Of a DNA stretch of 64,000 nucleotides, positions 46,911 through 55,911 are shown piece after piece. Numbering within the stretch: position 1 is the stretch's first letter; each line of letters begins with the position of its first letter. The notes beneath the pieces were generated by a model. It was not told the origin of the DNA. It did not search any database and worked only from the letters and a program-made list of their open reading frames with translations. The position numbers and the translations under genes are program-made. This DNA comes from Bog-950 sp046329515 (GTDB taxonomy: Bacteria > Bacteroidota > Bacteroidia > Chitinophagales > LD1), in the NCBI GenBank assembly GCA_046329515.1, contig JAXLUM010000001.1, forward strand, positions 1,302,001 to 1,366,000, in the 5' to 3' direction.

Positions 46911-48066
46911 CATCGCCTGTTTCAGCAGAACGGCCTATAGAAATGCCATTTGATTTTTGATGCGCTTCGTGGTTTTCAGCAGCTTCTTCTTTAGGAGCTT
47001 CTTCTTTAGGAGCTTCCGTTTCACCATCCTCTTTTGTTTGTTCAGCTTTGTTGGCTTTGCTGCTTTGCTTTTGCAGCTTCTCCAATGTAGCGCGTATATC
47101 TTTCAACTTTTCTTCCTTGCTGGCAATTGCTTCGTTCAGCATGTTTTGCTTTACCTTAATTAACTGCAACTCCAGCGATTTGATGTTGCTGCTGTTGGTT
47201 TTCTTCTCAAGGTATTCAAGGTCTTTTTTATCGCGGTTCAAGGATGATTCCATTTTTTGAACAACCTCGGTTAAGCCTTTTATGCGGCTTGCCGTTTTAT
47301 CGCTAAAGAAGTGGTTGCGCTGGTCGTTTACATGTTGGAACACATTGTCGAATGCTTTACGAATAGCGTTCTCGTCGCCTTTAGTGTAACGGTTTTTGCG
47401 GTTGGACTGCTGCAACGCTTTTAATTCTTCAATAAGCGCTTTAAAGTTTGCATTTGCGTCAGCACGCTTACCAATTTCATCAAGCTTGGCTAATAGTTCA
47501 TCGCGTTGCTTAGCTGATGCAGATTCAAATTCGGCACTTTCTGTTTTACGGAAAGTTTTTAGTTTTTCGAATATAGAATTTACATCATCCTTTATTTTGT
47601 CAAGGCCTTCCTGGCTTATATCGCGGCCTTTGCGGTGTTCTAATACTCTTTCCCAAAACGATTTTGCTTCATCAAAAAGCTGGCGGTCGTACTGCGTTAA
47701 TTCAGTAGCTCGCTTTTTCAGTTCTTCTAACTCATGCAGGTAGCTTTCCCACAGTTTTGCTGTAAGCAACTGGTAAGCCCATTCGTTTTGCTTGCTACGT
47801 ATTTTACCGGTTTCTTCTGAGCGAAGGTCGTCAGGTAAAATAGTTTCCGCATTCAGGTTAGGGTTAATGGTAGTAGTTTCTTCAGGGAAGGTAAACTCTC
47901 CGCCCTCTACCCATTCTTTGTCCAGTTTGGCAATATCTTCAGCAGATAAAGCCTTTTTAGGTGTAACGTAAAGGTTAACTTTAAATTCATCCTCTTTTAG
48001 TTCGTAGGCAAGGATTACCTGTTTGTCATCCGTGGTAGTACCAACAGCAGTAAAACGTGATAGCAT
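46888..48066 (-). CDS. Cytoplasmic coiled-coil protein
   Basis: A 392-residue soluble, charged protein. Residues about 1-60 form a small beta domain (AYELKEDEFKVNLYVTPKK), 95-330 are long heptad-rich helices (for example EYLEKKTNSSNIKSLELQL), and 330-392 are a low-complexity Glu/Lys/Ala tail with EAPKEEAPKEEAAE. Weak resemblance to DUF349 helix-bundle proteins is possible near 200-245, but I would not name it. It has no signal peptide. It follows tilS on the minus strand (105-bp gap) and may be co-transcribed. The role is unknown. Confidence 0.78.
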   Translation of the reverse strand: MLSRFTAVGTTTDDKQVILAYELKEDEFKVNLYVTPKKALSAEDIAKLDKEWVEGGEFTFPEETTTINPNLNAETILPDDLRSEETGKIRSKQNEWAYQLLTAKLWESYLHELEELKKRATELTQYDRQLFDEAKSFWERVLEHRKGRDISQEGLDKIKDDVNSIFEKLKTFRKTESAEFESASAKQRDELLAKLDEIGKRADANANFKALIEELKALQQSNRKNRYTKGDENAIRKAFDNVFQHVNDQRNHFFSDKTASRIKGLTEVVQKMESSLNRDKKDLEYLEKKTNSSNIKSLELQLIKVKQNMLNEAIASKEEKLKDIRATLEKLQKQSSKANKAEQTKEDGETEAPKEEAPKEEAAENHEAHQKSNGISIGRSAETGDATDAPTE

Positions 48067-48171
48067 TTCGTTGTAGTTTAAACGTGTGTCGTGTTTTGTA
48101 GGGTGCCAAATATAATGATTCGGATAATAAAAGAAAGGCTGAAAGTTAAGCGGGATAAGGGTTGTAAAAGC

Positions 48172-49509
48172 TTAACTGATTTTGATGCGGTATACTTCTT
48201 TGGTGTTAGCTGTAATTTTGAAGCGTTCGTCTATACGGTGGCCAACTACCCAAACAATTTTGCCATCGCTTTCAAGTACACGAATGTTTTCTTTTTCGTG
48301 TAGCGGTACCTTTTCATCAACAAAAAACTTTTTCAGCTTTTTCTTTTTCATCTTCATACCAAAAGGGTAGAAGTAGTCACCTTGTTTCCAATGGCGAAGA
48401 ATAAGCGGGTAGTGCAGTTTTGATTTATCGAGCAGGGCAATGTCTTTTGATGAAGTGATTTTTATATCGCTTGCAGCTTGTACGGATAGTTGCAATTTGC
48501 TGCCATTGATAATCAGCTCCGAATCTGTTTCCTCAATAAGGTTTATTGTAGCATCGGTATTGGCGGCATGAGTTAAAATGAAAAAGCGGCGGTCTTTAAT
48601 AATGCGCGCTTTGGCGCTAACAAATTGTTTACCTGCTTCCGAGTCAACACTTTGTAAAATATCGGTTACCTGGCTTGCGGTAAAGTCAAACGTTTTCAGA
48701 AATTCAAACAGCGCGCTTTCGGCGTGTTTTATCTTTTTCAGTTTGGCGATAGGTATATAGAAGTCGCCCCTGCGTGGCAGAAATAATTGCTTCTCCTGCT
48801 TTTTGATTTCGCGCTCATACATTTCTTCCAACTCGCCGAATAACTGAATTTTATTGCCCAGCGTATGTTCAAGGCCCGGGTTGATTTCTTTTAGCGCAGG
48901 AATTACGTTGTGCCGGATTTTATTGCGGCTGTATTTGTCTTCCTCGTTAGAGCTATCCTGGCGGTAAGTCAGTTTGTGTTCCGTCAAAAACTCTTCAACT
49001 TCCTGACGTGTAGCAAAAAGCATGGGCCGTATAATATTGCCCTGCCGTAAGGGTATGCCTCTTAAACCACGAATGCCGGTACCTTTAACCAGGTTGTATA
49101 GCACTGTTTCAAGGTTATCATTTAAATGGTGCGCGGTAGCCACCAGGTTAAACTTCATTTCTTTACGTAAAGCTTCAAACCATTCGTACCGCAACTCCCG
49201 CGCGGCAAGCTGAATGGAGATTTTACGATTTTGTGCGTAGACCTCGGTATCGAAGCTTTTGGTTAATACTTCTACCTTAAGTACTGCCCCTAAATCTTTT
49301 ACAAATTGTTCATCGCCATCGCTTTCATTACCGCGTAGTTTAAAGTTGCAGTGGGCAATGGCGAAAGGATAGCCTGCCTGCGCGAATAAATGGCACATTA
49401 CTATCGAGTCCATACCACCACTAACGGCCAACAGCGTCTGCTTTTTGGCGGAGGCAAGTCTTTGCTTTTTATTAAACTGAATGAACTTATTTAGAAACAG
49501 GTTTTGCAT
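48172..49509 (-). CDS. tilS: tRNA(Ile)-lysidine synthetase
   Basis: TilS converts C34 of tRNA-Ile(CAU) to lysidine using ATP and lysine, changing the codon read from AUG to AUA. The 445-residue length is typical. The N-type ATP pyrophosphatase P-loop is SGGMDS (30-35). The family motifs HHLNDNLETVLYNL and GTGIRGLRGIP follow, and IRPML plus the RNKIRHNVIP segment match TilS. The C-terminal lysidine domain (about 340-445) has LKKFFVDEKVPLHEKENI. It lies between a small TPR protein gene (33-bp gap upstream) and a coiled-coil gene, all on the minus strand. Confidence 0.95.
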   Translation of the reverse strand: MQNLFLNKFIQFNKKQRLASAKKQTLLAVSGGMDSIVMCHLFAQAGYPFAIAHCNFKLRGNESDGDEQFVKDLGAVLKVEVLTKSFDTEVYAQNRKISIQLAARELRYEWFEALRKEMKFNLVATAHHLNDNLETVLYNLVKGTGIRGLRGIPLRQGNIIRPMLFATRQEVEEFLTEHKLTYRQDSSNEEDKYSRNKIRHNVIPALKEINPGLEHTLGNKIQLFGELEEMYEREIKKQEKQLFLPRRGDFYIPIAKLKKIKHAESALFEFLKTFDFTASQVTDILQSVDSEAGKQFVSAKARIIKDRRFFILTHAANTDATINLIEETDSELIINGSKLQLSVQAASDIKITSSKDIALLDKSKLHYPLILRHWKQGDYFYPFGMKMKKKKLKKFFVDEKVPLHEKENIRVLESDGKIVWVVGHRIDERFKITANTKEVYRIKIS

Positions 49510-49541
49510 TGCTGTAACAAAGGTGACAAAGTTTACAGAAG

Positions 49542-49871
49542 TTACAGCATAGCAATAGCTGCTTTAAGCTCCTGCAGCGTTTTCTGATTATTCTGCTGGC
49601 GGGCTATCTCAATCCCCTTTTCATAGGCTTTAAGGGCCTTTTCGGTTTCCTCGTTTTCCTCATATAACTTACCCAATTGGTAATAGGTGGGCAGGTAATC
49701 GGCAAAATGTTCGGTCAAAAGCAGGTAACTTTTCAACGCCTCCTGCCGGTTGCCAAGGGCTATATACTCTTGTGCAATAGCGTATTTCAGAAAGGCGTCA
49801 TCGGGTTTTTGAACCTCCATTTCCTTTAATTTCTGCAGCCTTAGGGTCTCCATTTTGCGGGGTTTTTCCAC
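49542..49871 (-). CDS. Small TPR protein
   Basis: A 109-residue helical protein with two to three tetratricopeptide-like units (LKYAIAQEYIALGNRQEALKS and PTYYQLGKLYEENEETEKAL, each with the Gly/Ala/Ala positions of TPR). No signal peptide, so it is probably an intracellular interaction adapter. It precedes tilS by 33 bp and may be its operon partner. The partner protein is unknown. Its start is close to the divergent etfB promoter. Confidence 0.8.
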   Translation of the reverse strand: MEKPRKMETLRLQKLKEMEVQKPDDAFLKYAIAQEYIALGNRQEALKSYLLLTEHFADYLPTYYQLGKLYEENEETEKALKAYEKGIEIARQQNNQKTLQELKAAIAML

Positions 49872-49897
49872 ATCTAAATGTATGAGCTAAATTATCT

Positions 49898-49927
49898 TTT
49901 GATAATTAGCCGTACTACATATATTCG
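49898..49927 (+). promoter_or_regulatory. Promoter of etfBA
   Basis: TTTG at 49898-49901 and TATATTCG at 49920-49927 are separated by 18 bases, very close to the Bacteroidota -33/-7 consensus (TTTG ... TAnnTTTG). The etfB start codon is 25 bases further on. Confidence 0.7.
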
Positions 49928-49952
49928 CAGCGCAATTTTAAAAAGTATAACA

Positions 49953-50693
49953 ATGAAGATTCTTGTTCCTATAGCGAAAGTGCCTGATACCACTTCAAAA
50001 ATCGCTTTTGTTGACAATAATACCCGCTTTAGTCCTGAGGGTGTTACATTTATTATGAACCCTACTGACGAATGGTATGCCCTGGTGCGTGCCTGCGAAC
50101 TGAAGGAAAAGCAAGGCGGAGAAGTTGTAGTGATACACGTAGGCGGTGCAGATGCCGAGCAAATCATCCGCAAGGCATTGGCTATTGGCGCTGATAAGGC
50201 GGTGCGTATTGATGCAGATGCTACAGACGCTTACTTTGTAGCCTCACAAATTGCTAACCACGCCAAGAGCGAGAATTACGATTTGATAATTACAGGTAAA
50301 GAAACCATTGACTTTAACTCTTTCCAGGTGGGTGGTATGATAGCCGAACTGTTAGACCTGCCTTGTGTTGCATTGGTGCAGAAACTGGATGTAGAAGGCG
50401 GTGTTGCTACTATGAAGCGCGAAATAGAAGGCGGAACTGAAACCGTAGAGGTAAAGTTGCCTTTGGTAGTTTGTGCCCAGAAGGAACTTGCCGAAGCCCG
50501 CATACCTAATATGAAGGGTATTATGGGTGCGCGCACCAAGCCTTTGGCTGTGGTTGCCCCTGTTGCTACCGATAAGTTGACCACTATTGCCTCATTTGCA
50601 TTACCTGAAAAGGCTAAGCAGGTTAAGATGGTTGATAAGGACAACGTAGCAGAACTGGTTCGTTTGTTACACGAAGAAGCCAAGGTTATCTAA
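49953..50693 (+). CDS. etfB: Electron transfer flavoprotein beta subunit
   Basis: EtfB, 246 residues from the ATG at 49953; the longer frame to 49878 covers the promoter and is rejected. The start MKILVPIAKVPDT is diagnostic. GGVATMKREIEGGTETVEVKLP and a PNMKGIMGARTKPL segment match the family's FAD/AMP-binding loop. With EtfA it carries electrons from acyl-CoA dehydrogenases to the quinone pool, in the cytoplasm. It is 35 bp upstream of etfA and co-transcribed from the promoter at 49898-49927. Confidence 0.95.
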   Translation: MKILVPIAKVPDTTSKIAFVDNNTRFSPEGVTFIMNPTDEWYALVRACELKEKQGGEVVVIHVGGADAEQIIRKALAIGADKAVRIDADATDAYFVASQIANHAKSENYDLIITGKETIDFNSFQVGGMIAELLDLPCVALVQKLDVEGGVATMKREIEGGTETVEVKLPLVVCAQKELAEARIPNMKGIMGARTKPLAVVAPVATDKLTTIASFALPEKAKQVKMVDKDNVAELVRLLHEEAKVI

Positions 50694-50728
50694 TTCAAGT
50701 TTTTAAAGAAAAATCTCAAATCAAGAAT

Positions 50729-51700
50729 ATGTCAGTATTAACTTTTGTAGAAGTTGCCGATGGCAAAATAAAGAAGGCTTCAGTTGAAGCTGCTTACTAC
50801 GGCTCAAAAACTGCCGAGGCTTTAGGCACTGATTCAGTAGCCGTTGTGTTAGGCACAGCCACTGCTGATGAGTTAGCTACTTTAGGCCAGGTAGGTGTAA
50901 AAAAGGTAATGCACGCTAACGATGCGCGTTTCAATACATTCGATTCAAAAGCATATGCACAGGCTGTAGCCGAAGCAGTTAACGCTACAGGCGCTAACTA
51001 TGTGGTGCTTTCATTTAATCATAACGGTAAAGTGCTTGCCCCACGCCTTTCAGTGCGTTTAAAGGCAGGTTATGTTCCCGGTGCTGTAGCATTGCCAACA
51101 GTAGATGGCAATACTGCCACTGTAGTGAAGAACGTATTTTCAGGTAAGGCCACTGCCCACTATGCAGTAGCTACTGAAAAGAAAGTAATTGCTGTTAACC
51201 CTAACTCATTATCACCTGTACGTGGTACCGGCACTGCTGCGGTTGAGGCTTTTGCCCCGGCCACTGCTGATTTTGCCGTAACCGTAAAAGGTGTAGATAA
51301 GATTGTAGGTGAAATACCTTTAACTGAAGCTGAGCTGGTAGTATCAGGCGGCCGTGGTTTAAAAGGCCCTGAAAACTGGTGGATGGTTGAGAACCTGGCT
51401 AAGGAACTTGGCGCGGCAACTGCCTGCTCTCGTGCGGTAGCTGATGTGGACTGGCGTCCTCACCACGAGCACGTAGGTCAAACCGGTTTAACTATACGCC
51501 CTAACTTATACATTGCTGTAGGTATATCAGGCGCAATACAACACCTTGCGGGCGTAAACGGTTCAAAGGTTATTGTTGTAATAAACATTGATCCGGAAGC
51601 ACCTTTCTTTAAAGCAGCTGACTACGGTATTGTAGGCGATGCATTTGAAGTTATGCCTAAGTTGATTGATGAATACAAGAAGTTTAAAGCAGCGCACTAA
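50729..51700 (+). CDS. etfA: Electron transfer flavoprotein alpha subunit
   Basis: EtfA, 323 residues. The N-terminal domain begins MSVLTFVEVADGKIKKASVEA. The FAD-binding C-terminal domain contains VSGGRGLKGPENW, a GAATACSRAVADVDW segment, GQTGLTIRPNLYIAVGISGAIQH and a terminal PEAPFFKAADYGIVGD. It pairs with EtfB and receives electrons from acyl-CoA dehydrogenases, linking to the beta-oxidation enzyme FadJ encoded 24 kb upstream. An intrinsic terminator follows. Confidence 0.96.
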   Translation: MSVLTFVEVADGKIKKASVEAAYYGSKTAEALGTDSVAVVLGTATADELATLGQVGVKKVMHANDARFNTFDSKAYAQAVAEAVNATGANYVVLSFNHNGKVLAPRLSVRLKAGYVPGAVALPTVDGNTATVVKNVFSGKATAHYAVATEKKVIAVNPNSLSPVRGTGTAAVEAFAPATADFAVTVKGVDKIVGEIPLTEAELVVSGGRGLKGPENWWMVENLAKELGAATACSRAVADVDWRPHHEHVGQTGLTIRPNLYIAVGISGAIQHLAGVNGSKVIVVINIDPEAPFFKAADYGIVGDAFEVMPKLIDEYKKFKAAH

Positions 51701-51721
51701 TTAGTGTGGCATAAATATTTT

Positions 51722-51756
51722 GCAAAACCGCTTGACGAAGGCGGTTTTGCTTTTAA
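51722..51756 (+). terminator. Terminator of etfBA
   Basis: A 10-bp perfect stem (51722-51731 with 51741-51750) with a 9-base loop, followed by TTTT. It lies 22 bp after the etfA stop. Confidence 0.85.
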
Positions 51757-51866
51757 AAGACCTTTCCTTACGTAAAACAGGAAGGAAAGCAGTGAAATTC
51801 AGTTGGTTTTAATTTTCAGAGAATCCTATTACTTTTCGCAAAGGTTCTGTTATCTTGAGTGAGCAA

Positions 51867-52475
51867 ATGAAAAAAATTGAGCTGGAAATAATCGCTTTAT
51901 CACACAGTGTAACGCAGTCGCATTCGTTTGCTGTTGTGCTTGGCGAAATAGGCGGTACGCGCCGCCTGCCTATAGTTATAGGCGGTTTTGAAGCTCAGGC
52001 CATTGCTGTAGCGTTGGATAATATGAAGCCCAGCCGTCCGCTTACGCACGATTTGATGAAAACCCTGTGCGATACCTTTGAAATTAACCTGGAGTATATC
52101 TACATCTCTAAGCTTTTAGATGGCGTGTTTTACGCCAACCTGGTTTGTAAAAGGGGAGAGGAGTATTTTGAAATTGACAGCCGCACTTCAGATGCTTTGG
52201 CTTTAGCTGTGCGTTTTGATTGCCCTATTTACGTAGAGGAGAGTATATTGGCGGAAGCAGGAGTTGAAGCCGACCCTAACGAAGAGAGCGGTGCCGTAAG
52301 TGCACAGGAAGAAAAGGAAATAGCTGAACTTACTACACCGGCCGGCCCTGCTGATTACCCTAAAATGAGTTTGACGGAATTGCAAACGGCCTTACAGCAG
52401 GCAATTGATAACGAAGATTACGAAGGCGCAGCGCGTATACGCGATGAACTGAATAAGCGGAAGAAAGGCAGTTAG
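51867..52475 (+). CDS. Bifunctional nuclease (BFN) family protein with UVR motif
   Basis: A 202-residue protein, taking the ATG at 51867 over an in-frame TTG at 51855. The first 135 residues are the BFN/DUF151 domain: RRLPIVIGGFEAQAIA, RPLTHDLMKTL and IDSRTSDALALAVRF. A UVR-like coiled hairpin follows at the C-terminus (LQQAIDNEDYEGAARIRDELNK), the form that links UvrB and UvrC. Plant BFN proteins have RNase and DNase activity; bacterial members are little studied. The UVR motif hints at protein contacts or nucleic-acid repair, as an inference. Confidence 0.85.
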   Translation: MKKIELEIIALSHSVTQSHSFAVVLGEIGGTRRLPIVIGGFEAQAIAVALDNMKPSRPLTHDLMKTLCDTFEINLEYIYISKLLDGVFYANLVCKRGEEYFEIDSRTSDALALAVRFDCPIYVEESILAEAGVEADPNEESGAVSAQEEKEIAELTTPAGPADYPKMSLTELQTALQQAIDNEDYEGAARIRDELNKRKKGS

Positions 52476-52529
52476 TCCAATCCCTTCCTTTTTAAGCATT
52501 AGCTCTTATTGTTATTTTTATATTCTTCT

Positions 52530-53339
52530 ATGCTATACGATAGGGACTATAGAATATTAAGTGAAAAGGAAAAAAACTTATGGGATCAGGCTGAATTGTT
52601 GTTTGAGAAAGCAAAAGACAGCGATGGAAGTTATAATCTACATGATGCCGCTCAATATCATTTAAATCTTCCTGTAGCAGCTTATCATTACCAACAGCTA
52701 TTCCCTAATAATTTCCTGAACCCAAGTTTTTTAAGAGATACTGATACGGTAAAAGTGGGTATTGATAAATTTAAATCAGTATTAAATGATGCGACAAGTG
52801 AACGAGAAATTTTAAATCATATAAGAACAGAAAGGTCTTATTATATAATAGGGGCTATTCTTAACCTATATCCTTTCGGTCATCATAGGGCGTTTCTTTT
52901 CAAGGAATTTGAGTTGCCGCCGAATCATGTTGTGGACTATTTATTGATTGGTAAGAATTCAGATGGATATCATTTTGTGTTTGTTGAAATGGAAAGTCCC
53001 GTTGGACAAATAACTCTATCGGATGGTGCATTGGGGACGGCCTTTAGGAAAGGACTAAATCAAATAAGTGATTGGGAATCTTGGTTGGAATCCAACTTTT
53101 CTCATCTAAAATTGATGTTTGAAAAGTTTTTAGGCGCAACATCAATCTTACCGAATGAGTTTTTTGAGTTCGATAAAAGCAGAATTCATTTTGTGGTTGT
53201 AGCCGGGAAAAGAAAAGATTTTAAAGAGAAAACTTATAGTATCAGAAGAAAATACTTAAAGTCAATGGGTGTCAATATTTTGCATTATGATAATCTTGTT
53301 GATTTAGCTTATAAATTGGCAGCTAATCGACTCTATTAA
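52530..53339 (+). CDS. Shedu-like (DUF4263) anti-phage nuclease candidate
   Basis: A 269-residue protein from the ATG at 52530 (an in-frame TTG at 52509 adds 7 residues). The C-terminal half fits the DUF4263 domain of Shedu, a single-gene anti-phage system: EILNHIRTERSYYII, then EFELPPNHVVDYLLIG with Asp136, VFVEMESP with Glu153 and Glu155, and LNQISDWESWLE with a conserved Gln178. The usual PD-(D/E)XK lysine is replaced by Glu155 (E-x-E, not E-x-K). Base composition is unlike the neighbours: I counted 21/60 GC at 52561-52620 and 16/60 at 52801-52860, against 30/60 in the adjacent BFN gene at 52021-52080. It stands alone with no mobile element visible. Horizontal gain is inferred. Confidence 0.72.
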   Translation: MLYDRDYRILSEKEKNLWDQAELLFEKAKDSDGSYNLHDAAQYHLNLPVAAYHYQQLFPNNFLNPSFLRDTDTVKVGIDKFKSVLNDATSEREILNHIRTERSYYIIGAILNLYPFGHHRAFLFKEFELPPNHVVDYLLIGKNSDGYHFVFVEMESPVGQITLSDGALGTAFRKGLNQISDWESWLESNFSHLKLMFEKFLGATSILPNEFFEFDKSRIHFVVVAGKRKDFKEKTYSIRRKYLKSMGVNILHYDNLVDLAYKLAANRLY

Positions 53340-53346
53340 CTTCCAG

Positions 53347-53772
53347 TTACAAATCTGCCAGCAAAGTAACCCCTACTATAAGAACCACCGAAAGCGCTAT
53401 ACCAATAAGGCCTACCACTACAACACGCCAGCTGTTATAAGTTTCTCCACCGGCAGCCATAAACTCATCAATTTTATCATCCTGCATGGTTTGCGCCATA
53501 CGCGATAAGCCAAAGGTATAGGCAATAACGTATACTATCGGCGGAATGGCATCAAGAGCCGGAATGAACATAGATACGATTATGAACGCCAGCATCAGAA
53601 AAGCAAGCAGGTAAGGTTTCCATATGTGCTGCGGCAAACCGAGTGTTTTAAAATTTGCAGCAATGAGATAGCCGCCTGTAATTGGCCCGGCAAAAAGTGT
53701 TGCCAGGTAAACCTGTGTTAAGGAATATACCTTTCCTGTAGCTGTGGGTTGGTCAAGAATTTGGTTTTCCAT
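53347..53772 (-). CDS. Small integral membrane protein
   Basis: A 141-residue protein with about four hydrophobic segments (roughly residues 22-40, 53-71, 74-90 and 115-138). The first 20 residues are polar. No signal peptide is cleaved and no known motif is visible; I do not recognise the family. It converges on the Shedu-like gene with a 7-bp gap. Confidence 0.75.
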   Translation of the reverse strand: MENQILDQPTATGKVYSLTQVYLATLFAGPITGGYLIAANFKTLGLPQHIWKPYLLAFLMLAFIIVSMFIPALDAIPPIVYVIAYTFGLSRMAQTMQDDKIDEFMAAGGETYNSWRVVVVGLIGIALSVVLIVGVTLLADL

Positions 53773-53865
53773 TGACGAAATATCTGCAGCAATATATGCG
53801 TTTTTATGTTTTCGCCTGTCCGTTGAATTGAATATAGCCGCCGGGCCATTTGTGTAATTTTATGA

Positions 53866-53894
53866 TTTGCTTGTATATAGGCGATTTATATTCA
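53866..53894 (+). promoter_or_regulatory. Candidate promoter for the L,D-transpeptidase gene
   Basis: TTTG at 53866-53869 and TATATTCA at 53887-53894 are 17 bases apart, near the Bacteroidota consensus, with the start codon 11 bases downstream. Confidence 0.45.
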
Positions 53895-53904
53895 TTGTGA
53901 AATT

Positions 53905-54471
53905 ATGAGCCTGAAAACTGTTGCTGTTATTTTCTGTTTTGTAACTGCCCTTATCAGCAGCAGTTGCGGCAACACACCTGCCTTAAAGAACAGGGTAGCC
54001 AACTCGGACAGCACGCGAAAGGCTTTGCTGGATAGCTTCAGCAAGGTGGAGGTAAAGGAGGTTGATTCCTTAGTAGTATTTAAAAGTGAGCGCCTGCTTT
54101 ATGTATTTAACCAAGGTAAACTGCTTAAGATTTACAGGGTATGTTTAGGCTCAAGCCCGGTAGGGGATAAGCAATGCCAGGGCGATGGCAAAACGCCTGA
54201 AGGCCTTTACTTCATTAACGATCGCAACCCCAACAGTTCCTATCATAAGAATTTGGGCATATCGTATCCGAATGACGCAGACCGACAGGAAGCGCGGGCT
54301 ATGGGAAAATCGCCGGGAGGGGATATTAAATTGCATGGCTTACCCAATAGTTATAACGGTGGGCCCGTAACCTATGATTGGACCGATGGCTGCATTTCGG
54401 TTAGCAATGAAGAAATAGATGAACTATATGCTGCGGTTAAAACCGGTTCGCCCATTTTAATTAAGCCATAA
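53905..54471 (+). CDS. L,D-transpeptidase (YkuD-like) lipoprotein
   Basis: A 188-residue protein with a lipoprotein signal ending in LISSSC (Cys21). The YkuD catalytic domain occupies about 52-188: substrate-side strand LLYVFNQGKLLKIYRV, then IKLHGLPN with His144 and WTDGCISVSN with the nucleophile Cys163, the usual HG...SxGC pair written here as TDGCISV. It would form 3-3 peptidoglycan cross-links or attach proteins to meso-DAP in the periplasm. The enzyme has no separate peptidoglycan-binding domain. It is next to a nucleoside transporter gene. Confidence 0.9.
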   Translation: MSLKTVAVIFCFVTALISSSCGNTPALKNRVANSDSTRKALLDSFSKVEVKEVDSLVVFKSERLLYVFNQGKLLKIYRVCLGSSPVGDKQCQGDGKTPEGLYFINDRNPNSSYHKNLGISYPNDADRQEARAMGKSPGGDIKLHGLPNSYNGGPVTYDWTDGCISVSNEEIDELYAAVKTGSPILIKP

Positions 54472-54536
54472 AGGGCTGCTTTACTATAACCTAAAACTGA
54501 GGTAACATCCTTTTAAGGTTGGTTAATGGTTTTTGC

Positions 54537-54544
54537 TATGTTTG
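54537..54544 (+). promoter_or_regulatory. Candidate -7 element of the nucleoside transporter gene
   Basis: TATGTTTG matches TAnnTTTG exactly and lies 19 bp before the ATG. The -33 partner is not convincing. Confidence 0.45.
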
Positions 54545-54563
54545 GGGCCTAACTTCAACCTGA

Positions 54564-55856
54564 ATGGAGAGATTTACCGGCCTGTTTGGCTTTGCCCTTA
54601 TACTTGGTATTGCGTTCCTGCTTTCAAACAATCGTAAGGCCATAAACTACCGCCTTGTAATAAGCGGTCTGTTACTGCAAATTTGTTTAGCCGTATTTAT
54701 ACTTAAAGTGCCTGTAGGTCAAAAACTGTTTGGCTGGCTTGGCGCTAAAATTACCTCATTGCTTGGTATGGCCGATAAAGGCGGCGAATTTGTATTCGGT
54801 GGCCTGGTACATCCTGAGTTACTAAAGCCTGTGCTGGGCAATTTCAGTTTCCTGTTTATGTTTAAAATAATGCCTACCATAATTTTTGTGGCGGTGCTGG
54901 TAAACATAGCTTACCACATAGGCCTAATGCAAATTGTGGTATCGGCGCTTGCAAGGTTGGTGCATTTTTTAATGCGGGTATCAGGCGCTGAAGCGCTTAG
55001 CAATGTGGCCTCTACTTTTGTGGGCCAGGTTGAAGCGCAGATAATGATTAAGCCTTACATAAGCAGTATGACCATGAGCGAACTGCTGGCCAGTATGAGC
55101 GGTAGTATGGCCTGCATTGCAGGCGGCGTTATGGCGGTGTATATCTCTTTTGGCATTAAGGCATCCTATCTTTTAGCGGCCAGTATTATGGCGGCGCCGG
55201 CGGCATTGGTAATTTCAAAAATAGTTTGGCCTGAAACGGAAGAGAGCGCTACCAAAGGTGTGGTTAAGCTTGAAATTAAAAAGACCCATGCTAACCTGCT
55301 TGATGCCATATCACATGGTGCCAGTGATGGCTTGAAAGTATCCTTAAACGTAATAGCCATGCTTATAGGCTTTATTGCCTTAATAGCATTGGTAAACTGG
55401 GTGCTGCATTGGCTGGGCTTACGCCTAAGCGGTTTGGGTATGCATCTTGACTTTATCGGCATTAACCTGGCCGACCTTTCGCTTAACTCTATTTTCGGGG
55501 CAGTGTTCTCCATTTTTGCATGGGCCATGGGTGTGCCTTCAGGCGAAACGCATACGGTGGGTTCATTATTAGGAACCAAAATGGTAATTAACGAGTTTGT
55601 TGCCTATGATGGTCTTTCGAAAATGATTGGCGATGGAAAGATTTCGGAAAAGGCTGCCCTTATTGCCAGCTTTGCCTGCTGTGGTTTTGCTAACTTTAGT
55701 TCAATAGCCATTCAGGTTGGCGGCATTGGTGAGTTGGCCCCTGATAGAAGAAAGGATTTAGCCAAGCTTGGTTTTAAAGCCTTAATTTGCGGTACACTGG
55801 CTTCTTATCTTTCAGCAACAATTGCCGGTATGCTGTTTGGTATTGAATTCTTTTAA
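54564..55856 (+). CDS. Concentrative nucleoside transporter (CNT/NupC family)
   Basis: A 430-residue membrane protein with about ten hydrophobic segments, imported cations driving nucleoside uptake. Diagnostic motifs are GQVEAQIMIKPYI and GSMACIAGGVMAVYI in the first inverted half, and SIFAWAMGVPSGETHTVGS with GTKMVINEFVAYD and CGFANFSSIAIQ in the second. Substrate preference (purine or pyrimidine) cannot be read. No metabolic partner is adjacent. Confidence 0.9.
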   Translation: MERFTGLFGFALILGIAFLLSNNRKAINYRLVISGLLLQICLAVFILKVPVGQKLFGWLGAKITSLLGMADKGGEFVFGGLVHPELLKPVLGNFSFLFMFKIMPTIIFVAVLVNIAYHIGLMQIVVSALARLVHFLMRVSGAEALSNVASTFVGQVEAQIMIKPYISSMTMSELLASMSGSMACIAGGVMAVYISFGIKASYLLAASIMAAPAALVISKIVWPETEESATKGVVKLEIKKTHANLLDAISHGASDGLKVSLNVIAMLIGFIALIALVNWVLHWLGLRLSGLGMHLDFIGINLADLSLNSIFGAVFSIFAWAMGVPSGETHTVGSLLGTKMVINEFVAYDGLSKMIGDGKISEKAALIASFACCGFANFSSIAIQVGGIGELAPDRRKDLAKLGFKALICGTLASYLSATIAGMLFGIEFF

Positions 55857-55911
55857 TGGTTTATTAAACCTATAAGGGTGCGGCCTCAACCGCGCTGCAA
55901 AAACATATATA

